Assembly (NCBI RefSeq): GCF_051020975.1
Contig: NC_135038.1
Location: 4,710,001-4,774,000, forward strand
Direction: 5' to 3'
Origin: Osmia lignaria lignaria
Lineage: Eukaryota; Arthropoda; Insecta; Hymenoptera; Megachilidae
DNA: 64,000 bases
A program made the translations under genes and the position numbers. Positions 26,536 to 37,400 of this stretch are shown here, one piece after another. Under the pieces are notes generated by a model, which was given only the letters and a program-made list of their open reading frames with translations, was not told where the DNA came from and did no database searches. Each line of letters starts with the position of its first letter. Positions within the stretch are counted from its first letter, which is position 1.

Positions 26536-28080
26536 TACTAAATGATTATTAATACGATTATTATCTACAATAATTATTATGCTTGTATTTCATCATTTCA
26601 TTTCTATAACTATAAGTTGATTGCAATAGATATTTTTGTAATCATTTAACAATTAAACAGAATGTTATAACTGTAATAATAAATATACTGCAACAGTTAC
26701 AAATTATTCTTTTGTTATTTTACATTTGCATCATTTTTCATTTATAACCTCATTATCTGCAGACTTCTGAAAATAAAAACGCATAAATATGTACATTTTT
26801 GTTAATGATTTCAAAATTAATTTTTCTAAGAATAATTGATTATTATTATTATAAATTGAAGACCCAAAACTAAAGGTATAATCACCGTTTATATATAAAC
26901 ACGTGTTATTAAACGGACCACGCTTGATATGTATACACATATATATATGTTATATATATATTTTATACATACATATATCGTCTCTTTCATAGTGTTCCAC
27001 TCTTCTATATAAACGGGATCAAAAACCCCCCCATTTCTAATACATATCAGATCCCCTTTTTTATTCCAACGGTCATATATGTACAGTGGATCACAAAATT
27101 ATTCGCTCACCGTTTAAAACAGAATACCTCATTTAAAATTCGACTAAATGACTTAAGGCTTTTTGAGAAGCTATAAAAATTAATTGCTGCTTTAAAAAAT
27201 TACAGTTTGTCGAAATCGTGAAAAGAAATAGCGAAAGAATAGCGAAGAACGAACTAGTCACGTTCTTAGATGAAAAGTCGCGATTTTCGGAAATTTTAAT
27301 TACTTGTAGCTTCTAAGTGCATTAACCGACCTCGATGAAATTTTCAGCATACACATAACACACTTCATTCAAGTCATTTGGTCCAATTTTAAATGAGATA
27401 TTGTGTTTTAAATACAATGAACGAATAATTTTGTGACCCACTGTACAAGGTAGAACGTGTGATGAGAAAGAAGCATTACGATATTCATTTTAATACCACG
27501 AGTATCTACAGCAGTATTACAATGAAAGTACCAATTAACTTTTTTTTAAATATGCATATATATAGGATGATTCTATAAACAATAAAAGATTATTTCCCGT
27601 TTGTTAATACCTAATAAACGAATTGTTTCTCTCTCTCTTTCCCTCCATTTCCGAGCATTCTTGAAGTGAACGCAATAAAAATACAAATGTACAAAAACGT
27701 ATATCTTCATAGCCCGTCTTAAGAAATTTAACATGAAAAAAATGTAAATAAATCTATGTGGCTTAACTTAGGAATGTTAACAAAAAACGTAAATCCTACG
27801 TTTCGTGTCCGTTAAATTTTAATTTGGGTACGCCTTCAGCAGATGTCGCTTCTATCACTCGGAAGACGCCATATGCTATGGGAGTGAAAATGATGTTTTC
27901 TTTTCTTCGATTTATTAACAATTAGATATGTAATTAATAGTTTTAATATATTTTTAAATTCTTCTTAAATTTTAAATTAATATTTGCTAGGCAAATTATT
28001 TAATATCAATTGCAATAATAAATGATCAATATTGAATTGTATTCAGCCAATCCCGTGGCAGCATGGTAGCTAACGAACTC
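26536..28080. other. Intergenic, AT-rich, containing a TA-flanked transposon
   Basis: Apart from the element at 27084-27443 and an AT microsatellite at about 26936-26965, I see no exon. The left end should contain the tRNase Z promoter, without a clear core motif. Confidence 0.4.
27084..27443. mobile_element. Tc1/mariner-type MITE with long inverted repeats
   Basis: The left end CAGTGGATCACAAAATTATTCG and the inverted right end CAGTGGGTCACAAAATTATTCG differ at one position. Each is bordered by TA (27082-27083 and 27444-27445), the target duplication of the Tc1/mariner superfamily. The repeats extend inward imperfectly: about 30 bp in, TTTAAAATTCGACTAAATGA pairs with TTTAAAATTGGACCAAATGA. The element is 360 bp and has no ORF, so it is non-autonomous. 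The high similarity of its two arms suggests a fairly recent insertion or a fold-back origin. Confidence 0.88.
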
Positions 28081-28115
28081 TATATAAGGAACCGCTTAAC
28101 GACGCCTTTTCAGTC
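28081..28115 (+). promoter_or_regulatory. Consensus TATA box plus initiator
   Basis: TATATAAG at 28081-28088 is followed by TCAGTC at 28110-28115. Taking A28112 as +1, the TATA box starts at -31, the canonical spacing for RNA polymerase II. Few promoters in this window show both elements so cleanly. It heads a CpG-richer region of about 1.3 kb read on the plus strand. Confidence 0.65.
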
Positions 28116-29445
28116 TAGCTTGAATTCGCGTGTTTGGAGAAGTCGAGTCTCGTTGTACTTTTTCTAAGAAAGTCGTTTCAATCTTTTTTCAAAATTTATC
28201 CGTTTGTCTTCAATTTTATAGTTCTATATTTTCGAATTATATTCAAGCTAGGCTGAGTGTCATTATTTCGTTTCATATGTTCTGGGTGGTTTTTTCCGCG
28301 TCTGCCGCGTCATCCGTGTCTTCCGCGATCTGCAATTCGGTTTCATTGTGTTTTCCCGGACGATCGTAAGTCCCCTTGTTCATTTTCATTCCTTCTATCT
28401 AAGTCGGTAAGGTGAGAATTGTAAGCTTCCTGAATTTGATGCCGAACAAGAACGACCGCCATTTTGTGGTCGCAATTGAGGCGTTGCATTCAAGAAGATA
28501 CAATTCGTGCCGCGTTTGGAAGTAATCTATTCCAAGGGATTTTTCTCTTGAAATATGGTGATGTCCGTGACGTGCACCTCCATTACACGACCCGATTTAC
28601 ACGACGATCAAACAATATTATTTTGTGGTCTCTAACGGCCTTTTAGAATACGATTCATTTTGGGTCGGGCTGGAGGGGAGATCGTACGCGTGAAATCGGT
28701 AACCCATTAGGGACGCTTTGCGATTGCTGATGAACGGAAGCAAAAGAAATAATAGTTTCTTTGCAACGCAAAGAAACGCCATTTCTCCGCTTTGTTTCGT
28801 CTGCATCATTCGCAGTAAATAGAATTGAAAAGATATTTTCTTTTCTATTTACAACTTAACCTCTCCTCTGGTATATTCATCGAGACTACGTTATCGGACG
28901 AGACAGGCCAATGTAATTGAGTTTGCAAAAACCCGTTGACGGGTGTTGCTTTTAGTTTCGCACGTTTCGTTTCGGGGCGGCTCCTTTCATTTAGGAGTAC
29001 GCCATTTTCTGAGCATATGTACGGAAGAAGTGGCACATTTTTAGCTCGAATTTTTAGCTTAGGGAGCAACCTGCCTATACGAGACGCTGAAGAATTAGGT
29101 TAAGATTTAGATTTAAGGATTTAGCTAGCTTTTAGCTTCAAAAAGAGGATAGGGGATGATTAGCACTTCTACCTCTTTTTCGGGTAGGTTCGATATTGCT
29201 TATAGTTTTCGTTTCTATTGGAACGAAAAGTATAGGAACTGCGATGATGTCTTCCGCAGTGTAGAGTTTTGCATGGAAGGGAGGATGGGACGTTGGAGTT
29301 AGGGCGAGTCACCAGTTGCAGCAACCTCCACGTGGTGTGACTTGGGAAATTTGTATTGTTCTAACAATACAAATTTGCGAATGGCTGCAAACATTGTACA
29401 AACTGTAAAAAGAAATGGAAATAAATATTTAATTTCATGTAAATT
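28112..29445 (+). ncRNA. Candidate structured long non-coding RNA
   Basis: From the TATA/Inr promoter to an AATAAA at 29420-29425 the sequence is richer in GC and CpG than its flanks. No reading frame has homology or more than about 80 codons: ATGs at 28130, 28440 and 28464 open only short frames. Several hairpins are visible. There is a perfect 14-bp stem with a 2-nt loop at 29347-29376, a perfect 10-bp stem with a 3-nt loop at 28755-28777, ACCCGT/ACGGGT near 28930, and a 12-of-14 stem near 29194-29230. A good donor (CGATC followed by GTAAGT) near 28366 hints that it may be spliced. It might instead be the 5' exon of a longer gene. The neighbour SCYL2 converges on it from the right. Transcription is inferred, not shown. 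Confidence 0.45.
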
Positions 29446-29772
29446 TAAATTGCGTCATTAATTCCCAATATATGTACCTTTCCTTTGTCCTAATAGTAAT
29501 ATAGTTTCTGACTAAGGCGATTAAATTTGTTGTTCGAAATAGTCATGGCTTCCAAGTTCAACATTTTATGGATATTATAATTTTGAATATGAAATGATAA
29601 AATATTTACACATATTTAAATTAGACCTTCCAAATGCTCTTAATTTTATTTGTCCTATAACAAAAATCGAACCATAGAAATACAAGAAATTTTATGTTAT
29701 AATAAATTTAATTAATAAAATACCTTACACTAATTAGTACTTAATGCTATGACACTTGTATTATTAAAATCA

Positions 29773-32399
29773 TTAACTAAGTAAGTCCATTACATCGCAA
29801 GAAGGTGGCTTCTCCATGTTTTGGCTTGAATTAGAAGTTAAATTTGACTGAAATTCTAACTGATTCATCGGGTAATTGATATTATTTTGAGGAATCATTA
29901 AATTAGGAACACATGTATTTCCTATGTTTTTTAAGTGTAAATTTTGTGCTTGCGGGTTCAATTGATGTTGACTAGAACCCGGAGATTTCCAGGAATAATT
30001 AGGTTTCGAATTCGAGATTGAAAAGTTTAACTGATCTAAGTTAGATTTTAACAAAGTATCAGTTAAATCTTTTACTGCTGGCTTTTTATTAGGTTGAATA
30101 CTTGTTGGTATTAAAGGTGCCTGGGATTGTAATCTTTGATGTACTTCTTGCTGTTGAATTAACCTGAAAATTAAAATATTAAAACAATTGTACTTCGTAC
30201 AGCTTAAAATCTAATATTAACAGAAACTGAGCAGTAATTTATGATATTAACCGAAGCTTATCTTCCATGGTCAAACCATTTTCAATCTGCAGGGACTTCA
30301 AATTTGTATTTACACTCGTATTTGGAGCAGGGATGGCTGGAATTGGATTTATGTTATCAGTGGGTGAAACAATTTTCTTATAAATGTTGGTAGATTCTGA
30401 AAGTTCTAAATTCAATTGTTGTGTTTCATTGCGCATCGCATCTAATTGTTTCAAAGCTTCCTTATGCTCTGATGTTACATGACTGATCATTTCCATCACC
30501 AAGTTTGATAGAATTTCATATTGCGGGAAACTAAAATTTTGCTCAATACATAGAGGTAATAGAAAAGGTAAAATCTTCGTTGCTATTATTTCTTTACTCA
30601 TTCCCACTTTGCTATGATTCAGTAACATCCTGTAGATACCTGAAAAGAATATCCAATTAATGTATATTACTTATTGCTGTATTATTTTATTAATAAACGA
30701 ATATAATACCTATGATAGCCATGAGAACTGCAGGCTCGCTAGAGCGTGGAATTTCTTGTAGAAAAGGTAACACTTGATCGATGACGAGCCATCGATCAAA
30801 GTTAGGTAACATTTTTGCAAGGCATAACAAACAGTTAACTCTAACTCCAAGACTTTTACTGCTGGATCCTTTTTCATTTAAACAAATTCTCTTCATTCTA
30901 GGCAAAATTGCATTTTTAATCAGTGGTCCTTCAATCATCGTTATAATTTCAGGTAGAGCTGATAAACATAATTCTTGCAATTGTTCCCATTCAGACTCTA
31001 AAGCACGTAGCAACATTGGAACTATATCCGTCTTTATTACCTCCGCGGTACATAATTTTAATAATAAATCAACATGTTGCATGAAAACAAGACTGATCTG
31101 CGGTGGATCGTCTAACGTCAGAACATGTTTAATATTTGGCAAAATACATTCTCTAAATTCTTCCACAGAACTTTTCTCCATCGCATATATTATGCTTGGC
31201 AAAACAAATGGAATCATCGGTGGATTGATTAATTCTTTATACAAAGCTGGAAGGACTCGGTGCAGTATAACTCTATGCGGTAGCTGCTTTAGAAGTTGTG
31301 GTAATCCTTTATAAAATTGTGACTTCTGTAAATTATCCCATTGAAAGATTTTATCTAAATAATTTAATGTTTTCACAGCTATATCCATGAAATATTCTAT
31401 TTTTACAAATTGATGAGCATCTGGTCTTAATTCAGGATTATGGTTCAACATAAGTTTCACCGTATCTCTAAGATTATCCGGAATTGGAAGAAGCTTAGAT
31501 GCAATAGTTGAATTTGTGAAACAGTCTAAAAAATGTTTACATTTCATTAAATCATTTTTACAGTCATAAAGTGGTACATTCATAGGAGAATGTAAAATAT
31601 ACGCCAGTATTCCTAAAGAAAATATATCACTGGCTGTACCGACGCTGCTTGCTAAAATGCATTCTGGTGCTTGATAATTTAAATTCGGTTGGGCCGCAAA
31701 CGAAACCGACATATCGTATTCTACGTACGACCATTGCGACTGTTTACCCTCGACGCTTTGATTCAAAGCGCAAAAATCAAATCCAAAAATTTTCCATGCT
31801 CCATGGCTATTAACGACGATAGATTCTGGGCATAGATTTCTGTGCAACAGTTTAACATCTCCGTGTAAAAATGCAAGGCCCTCTCCAAGTTGTAGAAGAC
31901 CATATTTAATTTCTACGTCGTGTAATTTATAATCTTTCAAATTATTTGGCAGCAGTTGAGGTAAATTATCATGATTTCCCAAGACATTAGCTAAGCTGGC
32001 TAAGACAGGCTCAGTTGCAAATGCTAAACTATCTCTTGATTCTTCCAAAGGGTGTTGGACAGTTAAAATTTGTGGATGACGCAATTTTGTTAATTGTGCC
32101 ACGCCTCTCTTCAAGGTTTCTAAGATCAATTCTTTATCATTTTTGGAAAATTTATCCAGAATTCGTTTCTCGAATACAAAAATTGCTGCTTCTTGCTTTG
32201 TAGATTTTTTATAACCGCTATAAACTTTCCAAAGCAATGCTGGTCCTGCACTTGCAATGTGCGCATTTATCTCAAATTCTCTGGTAACTGGATTGCCAGG
32301 AAGAACATTTGATAATTGTGACAATCCGTAAGCGGTGTTTTGAACTGTGTTAGAAATTGTATTGCTCACAGTATTTCTTAATTTTGCAAATACATCCAT
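29773..32399 (-). CDS. SCYL2: SCY1-like protein 2 (SCYL2/CVAK104 pseudokinase)
   Basis: Three exons on the minus strand: 30710-32399, 30252-30639 and 29773-30163, giving 822 residues from MDVFAKLRNT. An in-frame ATG ten codons upstream (32429) is less conserved. SCYL2 is a pseudokinase on clathrin-coated vesicles between trans-Golgi and endosomes. The N-terminal kinase fold (about 30-330) has NPVTREFEI, TVQHPLEESRDSLAF and SLANVLGNHDNLP, all close to vertebrate SCYL2. The catalytic loop reads HRNLCPES instead of HRDLKPEN, and the DFG position reads GFDF, so it should be inactive. HEAT repeats follow (about 350-600), then a coiled-coil stretch and DLTDTLLKSNLDQL, a motif kept in vertebrates. 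The Gln/Asn-rich tail is shorter than in human (about 930 residues). Confidence 0.96.
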
Positions 32400-32960
32400 C
32401 TTATTTTCTAATATCTTTGAAGTAATCATTTATTAATGCTTAATAAAATATGTTTTGTAGCTTAGAGATATATTTGAATTTTTATGTTCGTAAATTCTTT
32501 TTAATCCTGATTAACAGTTATCAAGTACTGAATAATCTTTAAATTTTAATACACATCGATTTAACACTGAATATAAACTGACATATACTTTATATTTTAC
32601 ACGAAAACATTTCTTTCAAGCATTTGATAACACTGTAAAATGCTCTTATCATATAGGTAATACTTATATTAAAATTAATGCTACTACATCAAATATAATA
32701 TTAACTGTTTGACATAATCACCTAACTTTTACATATTGTATTGGTTAGTTGTATTTTACTAGCCTTCTGTCAATGATTTGAAACCTACATATTTGTTCTA
32801 CGAAAGAACATACCTCTTTTGCGCAGCTCAGGGAAGCCCCCTATTCTTATTTCTAACTTCGTGGCAGTATATTCGGTGGACAAAAATATACGAACAAAAG
32901 AAACAAGTGATCCCGTCGAAGGTCGGCGCGTATACTGAACATAAGACCACTAGGTATATT

Positions 32961-33035
32961 GCGCAGTTCCATTCCGCGCATGCGCAGTACCACACCGCGC
33001 ATGCGCAGTTGAGCATGCGTGAGCCAAAAATGCGC
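32961..33035. promoter_or_regulatory. Tandem NRF-1/Ewg-like sites upstream of SCYL2
   Basis: Two 21-bp tandem units (32961-32981 and 32982-33002) begin GCGCAGT and end CCGCGCAT, followed by a partial third unit. They create two full GCGCATGCGC palindromes, at 32976-32985 and 32997-33006. A further TGCGCAG lies near 33030. The cluster is 560-640 bp upstream of the SCYL2 start and about 1.4 kb from the divergent THSD1-like start, so it may serve either gene. Confidence 0.6.
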
Positions 33036-33065
33036 AGAACGAATAAAAACTCGTTCGAATGAAAT

Positions 33066-34466
33066 TTGAATGGATCATAAATGGATCATGGATGGATCAT
33101 GAAATAATTATAGCGGACGTACGGTGGACGAACAGGAAACGGATGTCGAAAGTAGTAGCAATTAAAAGATGGTTGCAGATCAAAGGAAGCGTACAGTGCA
33201 CAATTTAGAACAGGTGAACAAGATAAGGATGGAACATAAAACAAATGTATATGTTCTTACCTTTGTTTAAAGTTCACGTAGAAGAAAAATTCAAGCGTTT
33301 TCACAAACTATTTCGAACCAATTTTCTCTTATGCTTTCAATACTTCAAAATTGATGATATATGTATACGGTAAATTTCAAATTTTTATCCTTTATAAATA
33401 AGATAAATAAAATTGAAACTTTAAATGAAACTGATCATCTAATTAGATAAGAAAGGAAGAGGAAATGTTCGACAAATATTGATTTTTATTTTATCGTAGT
33501 GAGGCCCATTGTCTAATGCAATCTTTGTTTTAAAATTGCAGGCCTATTCTACTTATCGAGGAAAGTGTAAAATCCAACGTCTGTTTAATTAAAGGGTGGT
33601 TGGTAATTATACTGTACGTAAGTGTACTAATACTTGCCTAACAAAAGTGTAGTTACATGCTCTTGACGCGAAAAAATAATGACCCTCTACTTCAAAGAAA
33701 ATAGGAAAAAAAAAACCAGCACTCCCGTGTAAGAGCAGACTTCTGGTCGATATAATCCCTCCATTGATTAAAGTCGATGCTCTGTTGTAGAATTCTCTCC
33801 CCAAAGGACGACCTTCGTAGTGGGGTGAACCGACGAATAAGGGAGAGAATGCTGGACGTCGACACCAGTTTAGTTGCCTTATGAACCTCATACGAATTCT
33901 ATCGTCGTGGAACTTTATTTTTTTTTAACAATTCTTTCTATTTCTGTTTATAAACAATCCACTGATACTATCAGAAACATTCCATGGTGTACGAATCGCT
34001 CGAAAGTAAAAAGGGTGAACACTTGATACAATACCATTAAGTTCAAATTTCTTTTCTTTTTTTCATTATGGTGTATATCATTGTTGTTCCAGCTCGGGGG
34101 TGATTAATGAAAATTATGGTGTCTGTAAAAGATGTAAAATAATTTTAAATGGCGAAGATGAGAAAATCTTTGAAAAAAGTTTGAAGTGCACGACCTTTGA
34201 TATCGATTCCCGTCAATTGCCGAGGTGCATCCGCTAATAGGACTTTTATGACCCTTCTTCCTTGAAATCGAGAAACAACCCTGACTGAAAGAGGGAGAGA
34301 ATGTTTGCATCGAGATAAACAAGAAAATTGTAAGTTCTATAATACCTATTTGATATTGATTTTTTTTTTTAAATTGAAAAATATTAAAAATTGAATATAT
34401 AAATTGAAATACCAGGATTGATGTACCGAATTTATTCAGGAATTGAATACGGATGACGAATTGGAT
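33066..34466. other. Intergenic region between divergent SCYL2 and THSD1-like genes
   Basis: There is a short GGATCAT direct repeat at 33070-33101. A GC-richer patch at 33650-33895 has a 94-codon minus-strand frame that I cannot relate to anything; it may be a decayed element. No exon is supported, although an untranslated first exon of the THSD1-like gene may lie here. Confidence 0.35.
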
Positions 34467-37400
34467 ATGAACTTGAAATCTAAATGGCTTTCTCTTGGAA
34501 TACTGGTTATCATCCTCCTTGAATTTGGTACGAACCTTGATGATAATTCATTAATTTATTTATTTAACTACCCTTGATCTTATAATAATTAATCGACGAA
34601 ATAATTTCATTTAGACATCGCTAGATCAATTATGGAAGAGACAGAAGAGTTAACATCGTTGAAAATTCATTCACCTTCCTCTCACGTAGCTCTATCGGGG
34701 GATCTCGTGATATCTGTAATAAATTCAAATGAAACATTAGACGAAACAAAGTACAAATACGAGTTCAAAAAAGAAAATAATCAGGATATTAAACAGCTAG
34801 ACGATAATGTTTCTAATGAATTATCTCTATTAAGGTGAGCCAGTTAAAAATGATCATTGAGAAATGTCGAAAGAAAAATATTAACGAATATTTCATATCT
34901 TTTAGAATATTGTACCTTTTCGACGACATATCAGAACTAATTGGTGAAATCCAATTAGAAAAGCTGCCTTCTGAAAATGAAACTGTTTCAATTATCATAC
35001 CTTGCGGATATTTTACTCGTGGTGGTATTTACGTTTTGCAAATCGAGTACAAATACAAAAATTCAGCGGTGTCTATTGTCTCCAATTATCAGGTTCAAAA
35101 AAATTCATTATTTTTTATTGGCATAAGTAGAATTTTTCTCTAGGATGGGCCAGGTCTCTTAATTTTATTAGCTAAAAGATGTTTTTTGCCTCTTTTAATC
35201 ATCGTAATACTTATTACTGGAAGGGGGTCAATTCGTATACCGAGGAGACCAGGCCTACTCTACTATTTTTAAATTTACCGCACAGTATTAATACAATTTC
35301 TATCGCTGTTGTAGACAAGTAAAATTTTGGATGTAAAGTGGCCAATGCCGGTAATCTATTTGGAATCTCAACAAATTACTACCTATCCGAATAAACCAGT
35401 CAAAACCGTGATTAAATATGACGGTGTTAATTGTAGTCCTTCCGATAATGTTCCTGTAACAGTCTATATTTTACAATTAATATATTGCGGTTCAACTGTG
35501 ACTGCTTGTTATCTACAGAATTATACTTATATTCAAGTAAGCGAATTGAATTTTATATTATTCATTGTCAATATACATTAAATTTTTATTATTATAAACC
35601 GCGTTCTCAGGTACTATATCACGAAGAAATAAGAGAATTTTTATCATCAAAAACTATTTTTTTCCAATGCGAATATTTCGGATTGCCAGGAAATTATGCG
35701 GTCAGATTGAAAGCATCGAATGTCAATCCTACAGCACCAAATACAAGTGTTTATTTCAAGGTAATTAATATTGTACAATTAAAATGATTAGCTTTTGTAA
35801 GCCTCCCCTATAATTTTTCTTTTTAATTATAGGTAAATTGGTCAGAAGAATTTAAATTGACAGTCCATGCAAGATCGATATATCCTTGCGAGGGATCAGG
35901 AGGTGTGTCCGTCCTTTTCGAATATCCTTCTTGTCGACTGGAAGGTGATCGTGTTCGCGTTTACGGACGTTTAAAGGCTGACGTTACATCCGTTGCTTCA
36001 CCCTCAACTCTTCATTACATTACGGAATCTAGATCGATACCTGGCAAACACTCGTTGGCCTTTGACTGCGATTTTTTTACAGAAAAATTTGTTGAATATT
36101 GTTTCATCTATGTCAGTCAAGCTATCACAGGTGCTATGGTGGACGTTAAGATATCTTGTATACCCACATTTCCTTTTCAAGGTATATTTCATTCTTTTTT
36201 TCTTCACAATTAATACTTTAATATCATATTTCTACTATTTGATCAAGTCATCCGTCAATCGCACATTATTGATTCATTTATTTAGAAGGTGATGCCGCTG
36301 GATGGGGACCATGGAGTCCTTGGAGCCCATGCAGTAGCTCTTGTTTCGGAGGTATTCGAAATCGCTATCGTTTTTGTGATACTCCTCCACCAAAATATGG
36401 GACAAAATTTTGCCAGGTAAATCGATTGAAACAATTATATACGTGAACGTTTCCAATGAAATTCATTGAAATTACAGGGAAATGCGATAGAAACTGAATT
36501 CTGTGGCAAAGGATTTTGGGAGGAGTCCGGTACAAAAGAGTGGCAGAATCAAATTGAATATTCTGAATGCCACGGTGCGGTTTTAGCCGCGACCAAGCCT
36601 GAAGTTGTGGCTGAGATTGGATTACAGTGTCGATGTGGATGCCGTGTTACATTGAAGGAACAATTTACCAGAAAGATATTAGGAGCTAATACTCAAGCAT
36701 GTCCTGGCAGATCTTTCTGGCTTTTACAGGTACCGGTAAATATACTCACCCCTTCCCCTATACATTTTCTTAATTAAGGGAAGCCTACATTGCGCTTCCT
36801 TTAGCTAAGGGTCAGAATAAAGGAAGGAGCCTATTACCATTTGCTTCTGATTTTAGAAAAGTAACTTACAACTATTCTTAGATTACAATAACGGATTGAT
36901 TGGATTTCTTTAGGCGGAGACGAATTTTGTAATAGGACTACATTTAAATCAATTACAATTTCCTTGCCCGGGGCAGTACTTTCGCGTTCGAGATGGCAAT
37001 TCTCTGAACGCGGATCTTCTGATCGACGTTACCTCTGATAAGATACACCACACCGCAAAAACGTTAATAAGTTCTGGAGAAAATTTATTGTTGGAATTTT
37101 TTAGCGACGAACTTACAGCATCCGGGGATGCGTGTATCGGTGGTTTCCTTGCTCATGCAGCTGTACTAGGTAAAGTTTATTTATAAAGTAGTTAAACGAT
37201 TGTTACAGTTTGAAAAATTCATTACAGATAAAAAATACTTAAAAAGAAATGGAAGTGTAACCGTTGTGCCTTTTGAAGTCAATTCAACGAACGTTGAAAA
37301 AGAATGGATCTTTTGGAAACCAGCACACTTAGTAACTGCCTTACTTTTGATACTGATATTCATAGTTTCTATCTTTTTGACATTGCAATTTGTCATTAAA

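Noticed and set aside
29096..29110. ATTAGGTTAAG as a possible telomerase RNA template in the ncRNA candidate
   Set aside because: Less than two telomere units on the wrong strand for the promoter; too short to support.
35144..35280. Possible extra exon of the THSD1-like gene (GATGGGCCAG...)
   Set aside because: The only available donor would leave a 10-nt exon that breaks the frame; skipping it joins two phase-0 exons cleanly.
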